Assembly (NCBI RefSeq): GCF_900110575.1
Contig: NZ_FOEF01000001.1
Span: 372,001 to 436,000 of the forward strand
Source of the DNA: Amycolatopsis saalfeldensis
GTDB taxonomy: Bacteria > Actinomycetota > Actinomycetes > Mycobacteriales > Pseudonocardiaceae
Length of the DNA: 64,000 bases
Reading direction: 5' to 3'
Made by a program: the position numbers and the translations under genes. Below are positions 17,289 through 25,444 of this stretch, piece after piece; positions within the stretch are counted from its first letter, which is position 1, and each line of letters begins with the position of its first letter. Under the pieces are notes generated by a model. It saw only the letters and a list, made by a program, of their open reading frames with translations, was not told where the DNA came from and did no database searches.

Positions 17289-17776
17289 GAGCCCTGCGCC
17301 GGTTCGGCCCACGCGTTCCCCGCCGGCCTCAAGCTTGACGTGGTTGACCGCGGCCTCGAGGTATCAGCGCCCCTTCGAGCGCCCACCCCGATCCAGTCCC
17401 TCGACCGGCGGGGATCGGCCCCGATCCACTCCCCTCCGGGTCTGCCGGTCGCGGACAACCCCCGCGCGAGTCCTGCCTCGAGTACCGGACAGCCCCACCA
17501 CCCGCCCAAGATCGCAACCCGCCTGCTCGACCGGAAGATCATCACGACCGCGCAACAGCCCTCCACCGCAATCGCGGAATACGCCGCCGCCCTCCTCAAC
17601 CCGGCGCCGACACGGCCCGTCCCGGCCCTCACTACCGACCGGTGCGCCGCCGAATCGGCCGAGTTCCAGACCCCAGTCGCCGGAGAGCAACCCCCGCCCT
17701 CCTCTGGGGGGCGTCCCATGCCCAGTCTACTGGCCCACTCCGCCAAACCCCGTGGTCAAGCCGCGAGAGGCCGGAG

Positions 17777-17806
17777 TTGTCCACAACTGGGAGCGCCTGT
17801 GGACAA
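17777..17806. promoter_or_regulatory. Pair of inverted DnaA-box-like 9-mers
   Basis: TTGTCCACA at 17777-17785 and its exact reverse complement TGTGGACAA at 17798-17806, with a 12-bp spacer. TTGTCCACA is the GC-rich actinobacterial form of the DnaA box known from Streptomyces origins. Two head-to-head copies next to a repeat tract suggest a DnaA-binding or titration site rather than an origin: oriC gene neighbours (dnaA, dnaN) are absent here. Confidence 0.5.
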
Positions 17807-17867
17807 CCCGAGAGCGGGAGCGCTCGATCCGGGCAGCTCGAGAGCGGCCAAGGTAACCAAGGCACGG

Positions 17868-18095
17868 GACCGACCGAGTCAGCCAGCCCGAGAACGGGAG
17901 CACTCGAACCGGGCAGCTCGAGAGCGGCCAGCCCAAGAACAGCCAAGCCAACCAAGGCACAGGACCGACCGAGTCAGCCAGCCCGAGAACGGAAGCACTC
18001 GAACCGGGCAGCTCGAGAGCGGCCAGCCCAAGAACAGCCAAGCCAACCAAGGCACAGGACCGACCGAGTCAGCCAGCCCGAGAACGGGGGCGGCT
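17868..18095. repeat. Tandem repeat tract 3, 95-bp period
   Basis: Units begin GACCGACCGAGTCAGCCAGC at 17868, 17963 and 18058, exactly 95 bp apart. The first two units are nearly identical end to end (one difference noted: GGGAG against GGAAG); the third copy breaks off after about 30 bp. A degenerate half-copy (17808-17866) precedes them. 95 is not a multiple of three, so any ORF crossing it changes frame from copy to copy. No spacers of unique sequence, so not a CRISPR array. Confidence 0.9.
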
Positions 18096-18285
18096 AGGCC
18101 AACCCGGGCGAGGGAGCGCCCAAGCCGGTGAATCTGAGCGGGGGAACCAAGACTGCCAGCCCGAGTGAGGAAACGACCAAACCGGCCAACCCGAGGGCGG
18201 GGGGCGACCAAGCCAGCCAACCCGACCGAGGGAGCGGCTAAGCCAGCCCAAGCACGAGAGCCAGCCAGGCCAAACGAAGGAGCGC

Positions 18286-19059
18286 TCAGTCCCGCCATTC
18301 CGGATGTCGCTTCTCCAGAAACGCAGCCATTCCCTCCCGCGCGCCCGGCAGCTGCGACGCCGACGCCATCACCTCGACCGCCAGCGCGTAGGCGTCCGCT
18401 TCGGGGCGGTCGAGCTGGGCGTACAGGGTCTGCTTCCCCATGGCCTTGCTGGCGCGGCTGCCGCGTGTGGCGCGGGCCAGGAGGGCGGCGACCTCGTCGT
18501 CCAGGGAGGCGTCCGGGACGACGCGGTTGACGAGACCCCAGTCGAGGGCGGTCGGGGCGTCGATTGCGTCGCCGGTGAGGGCCAGTTCCATCAGGCGCTT
18601 GCGGCCGATCGAGCGCGCCACCGGGACCGCGGGGGTGTGGCAGAACCAGCCGCCTTTGCCGCCGGGGAGGGCGAAGCCCGCGGATTCCGCCGCGACGGCC
18701 AGGTCGCACGAGGCGACCAGCTGGCAGCCCGCCGCGGTCGCCAGGCCGTGCACCCGCGCGATCACCACTTGCGGGAGCGACTGCATCGTCCGCATCAGCT
18801 CGGTGCACAGCGTCAGCAACGAGCGCACACCCATCAGGTCCCGGGAGGCGACATCGCCGAAGTCGTGGCCCGCGGAGAACACCGGGCCGGCGCCGGCGAG
18901 GACGATGCCCGTCGCGTCGGTTTCGCCCGCCGAGCGGAACGCGTCCAGCAGCTCACGCAAATGGTCGGCGGACAGCGAGTTGCGCCGTGCCGCGCGGTTC
19001 ATGGTGACGGTGATCGTGTCCCCGTCCCGTTTCACCAGGATGTGCTCGTACTCGCCCAT
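18286..19059 (-). CDS. Enoyl-CoA hydratase/isomerase family protein
   Basis: 257 residues with crotonase-fold landmarks: NRAARRNSLSADHL near residue 20, the oxyanion-hole segment SAGHDFGDVAS (about 62-72) and ARVHGLATAAGCQLVASCD (about 100-118), and FALPGGKGGWF. The usual two catalytic Glu positions of hydratases are not obvious (A-G-C-Q in the second site), so isomerase, hydrolase or thioesterase activity is possible. Its start overlaps the end of the AraC-type regulator by 28 bases, which implies co-transcription. Confidence 0.88.
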   Translation of the reverse strand: MGEYEHILVKRDGDTITVTMNRAARRNSLSADHLRELLDAFRSAGETDATGIVLAGAGPVFSAGHDFGDVASRDLMGVRSLLTLCTELMRTMQSLPQVVIARVHGLATAAGCQLVASCDLAVAAESAGFALPGGKGGWFCHTPAVPVARSIGRKRLMELALTGDAIDAPTALDWGLVNRVVPDASLDDEVAALLARATRGSRASKAMGKQTLYAQLDRPEADAYALAVEVMASASQLPGAREGMAAFLEKRHPEWRD

Positions 19060-20030
19060 CCCCCGACCGTAACCCCGCGGCCTCGGGAACGGAACGTGCG
19101 CCGGTAGGAGTCCGGGCCCACACCGACCTCGGCGCGCAGCCGGCGCCGCAGGTTCGCGGCCGTGCCGAGGCCGGACCGCTGCGCGACGCGCTCCACCGGC
19201 AGCTCCGTGGTTTCCAGCAGCCGCTGCGCATAACGCACGCGCTGGACCCGCAGCCAGCGCCCGGGCGTCGCACCGGTGGCGGCCGCGAACTCGCGGTGGA
19301 ACGTCCGCTCGCTCATCCCGGCGTGCCCGACGAGGTCGTCGACGCCGATGTCGTCGCCCAGCCGCGCTATCGCCCAGTCCATAGTGGACGAAAGACCGGG
19401 CCGGGAAGTCAAGACCGGCAACGGGTTCTCGACGTACTGACGCTGCCCGCCCTCGCGTGCGGGCGGCATCACCAGCCGCCGCGCGAGCCGGGACGCGACG
19501 TCCGCGCCGTGGTCGCGGCGGACCAGGTACAGGCAGAGGTCGAGCCCGCCGACCACGCCCGCCGACGTGAGCACGCCGCCGGACTCGGTGTAGAGCACGT
19601 CCCGCCGCAGGTCGGCGTCCGGCGCGGCGGCGGCCAGCGCGTCGAGGTCACGCCAGTGGGTGGTGGCCGGGCGGCCGTCGAGCAGCCCGGCCGCGGCCAG
19701 CGTGAACGCGCCGGAGCACAGCCCCGCCACCGTCGCGCCCGCGCGGTGGGCCCGGCGCAGCGCCGCCCGGGCCGGGGACGGCACGTCGGCCAGCGGGTCG
19801 CTGCGGCCGGGCGCGAGCACCAGGTCACAGCCGTCGAGGCCGGCCAGCCCGTGCGTCGCCGCGACCTCGCCGAACGGCGCGACCGCCGTGCGCGCTCGCC
19901 CGGAAGCGCACAGCCGCACGGAAAACGGGCCGATCCCGCTGTCGGTGCGGTCCTGGGCCCACACCTCGGCGATCACGGCGAGGTCGAACATCCGGCTGCC
20001 CGGCAGGAGCAGCACTCCGATCGTGCGCAT
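19032..20030 (-). CDS. GATase1-like/AraC family transcriptional regulator
   Basis: 332 residues from ATG 20030 (MRTIGVLLLPG). The N-terminal DJ-1/PfpI-type domain contains the nucleophile-elbow segment GLCSGAFTLAAAGLLDG (Cys near residue 105) and ATTHW. The C-terminal AraC helix-turn-helix pair is in SERTFHREFAAATGATPGRW and LRRRLRAEVGVGPDSYRRTF. This is the FtrA/GlxA architecture that usually activates a neighbouring gene. The divergent isochorismatase-type gene (start 20102) is the likely target. Confidence 0.9.
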   Translation of the reverse strand: MRTIGVLLLPGSRMFDLAVIAEVWAQDRTDSGIGPFSVRLCASGRARTAVAPFGEVAATHGLAGLDGCDLVLAPGRSDPLADVPSPARAALRRAHRAGATVAGLCSGAFTLAAAGLLDGRPATTHWRDLDALAAAAPDADLRRDVLYTESGGVLTSAGVVGGLDLCLYLVRRDHGADVASRLARRLVMPPAREGGQRQYVENPLPVLTSRPGLSSTMDWAIARLGDDIGVDDLVGHAGMSERTFHREFAAATGATPGRWLRVQRVRYAQRLLETTELPVERVAQRSGLGTAANLRRRLRAEVGVGPDSYRRTFRSRGRGVTVGGWASTSTSW

Positions 20031-20101
20031 GGCAGGAAAGTACCGCATCGCGCATCTCCTGCCACTGCCCGAGGCGCCATCGAACCGCCAGGATCATCCC
20101 C

Positions 20102-20653
20102 ATGACCGCTCTCATCCTGATCGACGTCCAACGCGGGTTCGACGAGCCGGAGTTCTGGGGCCCGCGCAACAACCCCGGCGCCGAGGCGAACATGAAGGCC
20201 CTGCTCGACGCGTGGCAGGACCGCCGGCTGCCCGTGGTACTGGTGCACCACGACTCGCTGAAGCCGGGCTCGCCGCTGCGCCCGGGCCAGCCGGGCCACG
20301 ACTTCAAGCCCGAGCTCGACGGCGCCCGCCCCGACCTCGTGTTCGGCAAGAAGGTCAACTCCGCCTTCATCGGCGACATCGACCTCGACGCCTGGCTCAA
20401 GGCGCGCGGCATCGGCAGCTTCGTGATCGCCGGCATCCAGACCAACTTCTGCTGCGAAACCACCGCCCGCATGGGCGGCAACCTCGGCTACGACGTCACC
20501 TTCGCCCTCGACGCGACGTACACCTTCGACCTGCCGGGCCTCGACGGCGAAGTCGTGACGGCCGACGAGCTGTACCGCGTGACCGCGGCGAACCTCGCCA
20601 ACCAGTTCGCCACCGTCAAGTCCACAAAGGACATCCTCAGTGGACTGGGCTAG
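20102..20653 (+). CDS. Isochorismatase-family cysteine hydrolase
   Basis: 183 residues. Catalytic triad: Asp8 in ALILIDVQRGF, Lys83 or Lys84 in VFGKKVNSAF, and Cys117 in GIQTNFCCETTAR. Role: hydrolysis of an amide or C-N bond (nicotinamidase, ureidoacrylate or biuret hydrolase-like). Divergent from the GATase1-AraC regulator. Its TAG stop (20651-20653) shares the palindrome CTAG with the TAG stop of the convergent mutase gene. Confidence 0.9.
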   Translation: MTALILIDVQRGFDEPEFWGPRNNPGAEANMKALLDAWQDRRLPVVLVHHDSLKPGSPLRPGQPGHDFKPELDGARPDLVFGKKVNSAFIGDIDLDAWLKARGIGSFVIAGIQTNFCCETTARMGGNLGYDVTFALDATYTFDLPGLDGEVVTADELYRVTAANLANQFATVKSTKDILSGLG

Positions 20654-22671
20654 CCGGTGAGCCCGTGCCGCTCGCGGATCAGGTCGACGATGCCGGCCAT
20701 GATGCCGGTCAGCTCGTAGTCCTTGGGCGTGAAGACGCGGGCGATGCCGCGCTCGGTGAGCAGCGCGGCGTCGTCCGGCGGGATGATGCCGCCGACGATC
20801 ACCGGGACGTCGGCGGCACCGGCCGCGCGCAGGCCGTCGACCACCAGCGGCACGACCTCCAGGTGCGAGCCGGACAGCACGGACAGCCCGACCACGTGCA
20901 CGCCCTCCTGCACGGCGGCCGCGACGATCTGGTCCGGGGTCAGCCGGATGCCCTGGTAGACCACCTCGAACCCGGCGTCGCGGGCCCGGACGGCGACCTG
21001 CTCGGCGCCGTTGGAGTGCCCGTCCAGGCCGGGCTTCCCGACCAGGATCCGCAGCCGCTCGCCCAGTTCCGCCTCGGTGGCGCGGATCCGGGCGCGCACC
21101 CGCTCCAGCTCCGGGTCGCCCTTCCCGGCGGCCGCGGCGGCGGAAACGCCCGTCGGCGCTCGGTACTCGCCGAACACCTCGCGCAGGGCGCCGGACCACT
21201 CGCCAGTGGTCACGCCCGCCCGCGCACAGTCCACAGTGGCCTCGAACAGGTTGTCCGAAGTCGCCGCCTTTTCCTTCAGTGCCAACAGGGAAGCCTCGAC
21301 CGCGGCCGAGTCCCGCCGCTCCCGCCAGTCCTCGATCGCCGCAACCGCGGCCTTCTCGACGGCCGGGTCGATCGTCTCGATCGCCTTCGCGCCCTCAGCC
21401 TGCAGCGGCGACGGCTCGGTGGTGTCGAACTTGTTGACCCCCACCAGCACGCGCTCACCGTTCTCCATCCCCCGCCGGTACTCGGCGAGCGACGTGACCA
21501 GCTGCGACTTCATGTACCCGCTCTCGACGGCCGCGACCGCGCCGCCGAGGTCCTGCACCCGCGCGATCTCCTCACGCGCGCCGGACATGATCTCGTCCAC
21601 TTTGGCCTGCACGACGTGCGAGCCGTCGAAGATGTCCTCGTACTCCAGGAGATCGGTCTCGAACGCGAGCACCTGCTGCATCCGCAACGCCCACTGCTGG
21701 TCCCACGGCCGCGGCAGGCCGAGCGCCTCGTTCCACGCCGGCAGCTGGATCGCGCGCGCCCGCGAGCCACGCGAAAGCGAGACCGCCAGCATCTCCAGCA
21801 CGATCCGCTGGACGTTGTTCTCCGGCTGCGCCTCGGTGAGCCCGAGCGAGTTCACCTGCACGCCGTAACGCAGGCGCCGCGCCTTCGGGTCCTCGATGCC
21901 GTAGCGGTCGCGCGTCAGCTCGTCCCACAGCGCCGTGAACGCGCGCATCTTGCACATCTCTTCGACGAAACGCACGCCTGCGTTGACGAAGAACGAGATC
22001 CGCGCGACGACCTTCGCCATGTCCGACGGCTCCACCTGGCCGGAGTCGCGCACCGCGTCCAGCACGGCGATGGCGGTGCACAGCGCGTACGCGACTTCCT
22101 GCGTCGGCGTCGCGCCCGCTTCCTGGAGGTGGTAGCTGCAGATGTTGATCGGGTTCCACTTGGGCACGTGGTGCACCGTCCACGCGATCATGTCGGTGAT
22201 CAGCCGGAGGCTCGGCCCGGGCGGGAAGATGTAGGTCCCGCGGGAGAGGTACTCCTTGATGATGTCGTTCTGCGTGGTCCCGGTGAGCTTCGCGAGCACC
22301 TCGTCCACGTCGCGGCCCTCGGCTTCGGCCTGCTCGCGCGCGACGGAGACGTACAGCGCGAGCAGCCACATCGCGGGCGCGTTGATGGTCATCGAGGTGT
22401 TGGCCTCGGCGAGCGGGATGCCGTCGAACAGGCGCCGCATGTCGCCGATGTGCGAGACGGGCACGCCGACCTTGCCGACCTCGCCGCGCGCGAGCACGTG
22501 GTCCGGGTCGTAGCCGGTCTGCGTCGGCAGGTCGAAGGCGACCGAGAGGCCGGTCTGGCCCTTCGCGAGATTGCGGCGGTACAGCTCGTTGGACGCGGCG
22601 GCCGAGGAGTGCCCGGCGTAAGTGCGCATCACCCAGGGCCGATCGCGCTCGTGGTCGGATGGATACGGCAC
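20650..22671 (-). CDS. meaA: MeaA-type coenzyme B12 mutase (ethylmalonyl-CoA mutase type)
   Basis: 673 residues from GTG 22671 (VPYPSDHERDRPW), chosen for the GGAGGT site seven bases upstream. The large catalytic domain has MRTYAGHSSAAASNELYRRN and SVAFDLPTQTGYDPDH, the Tyr/Arg-bearing opening diagnostic of MeaA/ethylmalonyl-CoA mutase rather than MutA/B. Substrate-binding QTGYDPDH and EMCKMRAFTALW follow. The C-terminal B12 domain has the DxHxxG motif in KPGLDGHSNGAEQVA (around 540) and GLSVLSGSHLE. Expected role: ethylmalonyl-CoA to methylsuccinyl-CoA, part of the ethylmalonyl-CoA assimilation pathway. The ccr partner gene is not in this window. Needs adenosylcobalamin, which the window's adenosyltransferase could supply. 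Confidence 0.92.
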   Translation of the reverse strand: MPYPSDHERDRPWVMRTYAGHSSAAASNELYRRNLAKGQTGLSVAFDLPTQTGYDPDHVLARGEVGKVGVPVSHIGDMRRLFDGIPLAEANTSMTINAPAMWLLALYVSVAREQAEAEGRDVDEVLAKLTGTTQNDIIKEYLSRGTYIFPPGPSLRLITDMIAWTVHHVPKWNPINICSYHLQEAGATPTQEVAYALCTAIAVLDAVRDSGQVEPSDMAKVVARISFFVNAGVRFVEEMCKMRAFTALWDELTRDRYGIEDPKARRLRYGVQVNSLGLTEAQPENNVQRIVLEMLAVSLSRGSRARAIQLPAWNEALGLPRPWDQQWALRMQQVLAFETDLLEYEDIFDGSHVVQAKVDEIMSGAREEIARVQDLGGAVAAVESGYMKSQLVTSLAEYRRGMENGERVLVGVNKFDTTEPSPLQAEGAKAIETIDPAVEKAAVAAIEDWRERRDSAAVEASLLALKEKAATSDNLFEATVDCARAGVTTGEWSGALREVFGEYRAPTGVSAAAAAGKGDPELERVRARIRATEAELGERLRILVGKPGLDGHSNGAEQVAVRARDAGFEVVYQGIRLTPDQIVAAAVQEGVHVVGLSVLSGSHLEVVPLVVDGLRAAGAADVPVIVGGIIPPDDAALLTERGIARVFTPKDYELTGIMAGIVDLIRERHGLTG

Positions 22672-22752
22672 GGGCCACCTCCGGCGTTGGGTGGACCGAT
22701 TGTACCCACCGGTAACTTCAGCCGGGCAGTGCAATCGGACACGTACGAGTGG

Positions 22753-23067
22753 TCAGCGCGGGCGTTCGGGACGGCTGTCCTGAGAAGCCGGACGCAGGAT
22801 CACCACTCCCTTGTCGAGGTCGACGGTCCCGAGCGGAGGCGCCCCTTGAGCGTCCTCGTCGAGGGTCATCTCCACCGAGTCGCGGTGCTCCAGCTCGTTG
22901 CGCTTGGTGCCGTAGAGGAACGCGGTGACCTCGTCCAGGTATGTCGAGGACAGCCGCGCCTTCAGCTTCGACGGCTTCCTCTTCGGCCGCATCTCGTACG
23001 CCCCGACAGCCACCAGCAGAAGCGTCATGCCGGGCAGCCCCAGGGCCAGCACTGTCTCCACAGCCAC
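22753..23067 (-). CDS. DUF6191-like small membrane protein
   Basis: About 104 residues from GTG 23067 (or the GTG six bases later). One N-terminal hydrophobic helix (VLALGLPGMTLLLVAVGAYEM) precedes a basic stretch and the conserved LSSTYLDEVTAFLYGTKRNELEHRDSV segment. That segment, and the following DLDKGVVILRP, match an actinobacterial domain I recall as DUF6191. Membrane-anchored with a cytoplasmic tail; function unknown. Confidence 0.75.
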   Translation of the reverse strand: MAVETVLALGLPGMTLLLVAVGAYEMRPKRKPSKLKARLSSTYLDEVTAFLYGTKRNELEHRDSVEMTLDEDAQGAPPLGTVDLDKGVVILRPASQDSRPERPR

Positions 23068-23118
23068 CGAACGAACGGCGCCACAGCGGGGTTCCGCGGG
23101 ACGAACCCGCACAGCCGG

Positions 23119-23364
23119 TCAGCGGCCGCCGCCGCGACGCGGGTTCTGAGGCACCGGACCCGAGCGCTGGAGCCCTTCGATCAGGGCCGCGACCCGTTGC
23201 GCGTCCGGGATCGCCCGCAGCTCCGGCAGGAACGCGACCCAGGCGCCCCGCACCGGCTGGTTCCTCGACCTCCATCGGGCGTATGGCCTCGGCCGCGGCG
23301 GAAAACCCGTGGTCAGCGGCACTATGAACGTCGCCAAGAACGCCGGCCCCAGCACCACGAGCAT
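23119..23364 (-). CDS. Small hypothetical membrane protein
   Basis: 81 residues. Hydrophobic N-terminus (MLVVLGPAFLATFIVPLT), then basic and charged sequence. No family recognised. It lies 51 bp upstream of the DUF6191-like gene on the same strand and is divergent from lysE 1. Its frame has GC-rich third positions. The start is unsettled. Confidence 0.45.
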   Translation of the reverse strand: MLVVLGPAFLATFIVPLTTGFPPRPRPYARWRSRNQPVRGAWVAFLPELRAIPDAQRVAALIEGLQRSGPVPQNPRRGGGR

Positions 23365-23497
23365 GGTGTGCTCCCAATACCAGCGCGCCCTCCCCAGGTC
23401 TCGGTGGATACCCGCCCGGCGGCTCGTCCCGGTTGCCGGAGTGCTGTGGCGAAAACCCGCGAGACTCCGCCCGCCAAGACCCCTAGGCTGGCAAAAC

Positions 23498-24124
23498 GTG
23501 ACTTGGAGTGCGTACGGAAGCTACCTGGTGATCGTCGTCCTGATCGTGCTCGCGCCGGGGCCCGACACGATGGTGATGCTGAAGAACTCGCTGTCCGGCG
23601 GCACCCGGGGCGGGCTGCTCGCGACGTTCGGCATCTTCGCCGGCAACGCGGTGCAGGGCACGGCCGCGGCGCTCGGGCTCGGCGTGGTCATCGCCCGGTC
23701 CCAGCCGGTGTTCCTCACGCTCAAGTGGCTCGGCGCGGCCTACCTGGTGTTCCTCGGGTTCCAGGCGCTGCGCGGCGCGTGGCGCGGGAACTACGCGGCC
23801 GTCGAGGAAACCCGGCGCAAGCGCACCAGCGGATTCCGCCGATGGCGCGAAGGCTTCCTGTCCAACATCACCAATCCCAAGGTGCTGGTGCTGTACCTGT
23901 CCGTGCTGCCGCAGTTCCTCGACCCGGTGCGGACCACGATGTGGGACGCGCTGGTGCTCGCGTACACCGTCGCGGTGCTGGGTGCACTGTGGCTGCTGGT
24001 GCTGCTGTTCTTCGTGCACCGGGTGCGTACCTGGTTGGAGCGCCGCAAGGTCCGGCGCGCGCTCGACGGTGTCACCGGGACCGCACTGCTCGGCTTCGGG
24101 GCGGCCCTGGCTTTGGAGTCCTGA
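23498..24124 (+). CDS. LysE family exporter, copy 1
   Basis: 208 residues from GTG 23498; the first 60 residues of the longer ORF lack coding character. Six hydrophobic helices: the N-terminal VIVVLIVLAPGPDTMVML is the LysE/RhtB signature (APGPD...), followed by FGIFAGNAVQGTAAALGLG and FLGFQALRGAWRG. Exports an amino acid or derivative by proton exchange; substrate unknown. Twenty bases after its stop a second copy begins. Confidence 0.92.
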   Translation: MTWSAYGSYLVIVVLIVLAPGPDTMVMLKNSLSGGTRGGLLATFGIFAGNAVQGTAAALGLGVVIARSQPVFLTLKWLGAAYLVFLGFQALRGAWRGNYAAVEETRRKRTSGFRRWREGFLSNITNPKVLVLYLSVLPQFLDPVRTTMWDALVLAYTVAVLGALWLLVLLFFVHRVRTWLERRKVRRALDGVTGTALLGFGAALALES

Positions 24125-24143
24125 CCGGAGTTACCGTGCGCCC

Positions 24144-24770
24144 ATGACGTGGGGTGTGTACGGCGGGTTCCTCGCCATGATGATGCTGCTCGCCGCCGCG
24201 CCGGGGCCGGACAGCATGGTGGTGCTGAAAAACGCGCTGTCCGGCGGCGCCCGGGGCGGCGCGTGGGCTTGCTTCGGCATCGCCGTCGCGAACTTCCTGC
24301 AGGGCACCGCCGCCGCGCTCGGGCTGGGCGCGGTGATCACCAGTTCGCGGCCGGTGTTCGAGACCGTTAAATGGCTGGGCGTGGCGTATCTCTGCTACCT
24401 CGGCTTCCAGGCCCTGCGCGGCGCCTGGCGCGGGAATTACGAAGCGCTGCAAGACGCCCGGCGCCAGCGGCAGACGCCGTTCCGCCGCTGGCGCGAAGGC
24501 TTCCTCTCCAACGTGACCAACCCGAAGGTGCTGGTGCTGTACCTCTCGGTGCTGCCGCAGTTCCTCATCCCCGGGGTGACCACGACCGGCGACGCGCTGC
24601 TGCTGGCCTACACCGTGGCCGGCGTCGGCGTGGTCTGGCAGGTGCTGCTGCTCCTGCTCGTCCACCGTGTCCGCACCTGGCTGGAGCGCCGCAAGGTGCG
24701 CCGCACGCTCGACGGCGTCACCGGCACCGTGCTGATCGGCTTCGGCGCCGCGCTCGCCTTGGAGAGCTAG
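24144..24770 (+). CDS. LysE family exporter, copy 2
   Basis: 208 residues, the same length as copy 1, with APGPDSMVVLKNALSGG, LGFQALRGAWRGNYEAL and the same C-terminus RTWLERRKVRR and DGVTGTVLIGFGAALALES. The two genes are tandem duplicates. They differ mostly in the helix around residues 30-50 and near residue 180. Its TAG stop shares a CTAG palindrome with the stop of the convergent NmrA remnant. Confidence 0.92.
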   Translation: MTWGVYGGFLAMMMLLAAAPGPDSMVVLKNALSGGARGGAWACFGIAVANFLQGTAAALGLGAVITSSRPVFETVKWLGVAYLCYLGFQALRGAWRGNYEALQDARRQRQTPFRRWREGFLSNVTNPKVLVLYLSVLPQFLIPGVTTTGDALLLAYTVAGVGVVWQVLLLLLVHRVRTWLERRKVRRTLDGVTGTVLIGFGAALALES

Positions 24771-25249
24771 CGGATCTCCTCGTTCGCGAAAGTGCGGAAA
24801 TCACGGGCAGGACGGCCGGTCACACGCTCGACGGTGTCGGTCACGCGGTCCTCGGAGCCTTCACGGATGGCGTCGTCCATCGCGGCGTGGCGCGCCGCGT
24901 GTTCGGTGTTGTGCGGTTCGGCGTCGGTCAGCGCGCGGACGGCGACGGCGGCGAAGTCGGTGGCGTCCACGAACCCGACGCGCGCGTCACCGGTCGCCGT
25001 GACGATCTCGCCGTCGCGCACCGTCCGGGCGACGAGGTGGTCGCCGGTGAAGGTCTGCATGAACCAAGACGGCCGCAGGACCGCCCAGCCCGGCTGCTGC
25101 GTGCTGCGACCGGCCCAGCCGAACCAGACCTGGCCGGGCTGCGTCGGCCTGCGGGTGGCGGCCCGGGCCGGGACGCCGCGGTCACGCAGCTGCCGGAGCA
25201 CCCGGCCGCCGGTGTTCCCGGTCGAGCCGAGCACCAGCACGTCACGCAT
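24767..25249 (-). pseudogene. Internally deleted NmrA-like NAD(P)-binding gene
   Basis: 160 residues, open from ATG 25249 to TAG. The first 40 residues hold the Rossmann motif MRDVLVLGSTGNTGGRVLRQ. It then jumps from PTQPGQVWFGWAG to RSTQQPGWAVLRPSWFMQTF and again after RALTDAEPHNTE to a C-terminal end RPARDFRTFANEE. Typical NmrA-like reductases have about 270-290 residues. From memory of the family, about 80-90 central residues and roughly 40 more near the C-terminal end are missing. The reading frame is kept but the fold is incomplete, so it is more likely a remnant than a working enzyme. Its start overlaps the SnoaL remnant. Confidence 0.6.
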
Positions 25250-25440
25250 CCCGGCCCCCGGCGAACGCGGTGAGCAGCTGGTCGGTGGCGACGGCCAGCC
25301 CGGCCACCCCGAACTCGACCACGGTCACCTCCGGGTCTGCCGTCTGGTGCACGGTCTTCTCGGTGATCTCGCGGATGTCCAGCAGGTCGGGATAGCCGGG
25401 CGAGGCTCCGAACCGGTGGGGTGCGGGCCCGCGAATAGCC
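25242..25440 (-). pseudogene. SnoaL/NTF2-like fragment
   Basis: No start in frame; the frame runs in from near the murA stop. It reads PAPHRFGASPGYPDLLDIRE, then ITEKTVHQTADPEVTVVEFG, then VAGLAVATDQLLTAF, and stops TGA at 25244-25242. This matches the middle of a SnoaL-like (nuclear transport factor 2-like) polyketide cyclase or epoxide-hydrolase fold protein, whose usual length is about 130 residues. The N-terminal 30 and the C-terminal half are missing. SnoaL and NmrA-like genes often sit side by side, so this is probably the upstream partner of the NmrA remnant, both now eroded. Confidence 0.5.
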
Positions 25441-25444
25441 CGGT

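Larger units (their letters stand above)
17289..18285. other. Roughly 1 kb without genes; repeats and DnaA-box pair
   Basis: No frame has coding character for more than a short distance. From 17289 to about 17770 I see only scattered GCCCGTCC-like and ACCGGCGG-like short repeats. It then contains the inverted 9-mers at 17777-17806 and the 95-bp tandem repeat from 17868. After 18095 it continues with looser AGCCAGCC/CCGAGGG copies to the enoyl-CoA hydratase stop at 18286. Confidence 0.6.

Noticed and set aside
17777..17806. Chromosomal origin oriC
   Set aside because: Only two boxes and no dnaA, dnaN, rpmH or recF nearby.
17868..18095. 95-bp repeat resembling a CRISPR array
   Set aside because: The units abut without spacers and show no dyad; no cas genes nearby.
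22672..22752. Cobalamin riboswitch before meaA
   Set aside because: The gap is only 81 bp and has no B12-box-like sequence; too short for the aptamer.
19660..24147. 1495-residue open frame on the plus strand
   Set aside because: Antisense shadow of the AraC regulator, isochorismatase and MeaA genes; Arg/Pro/His-rich with no domains. High GC opens such frames.
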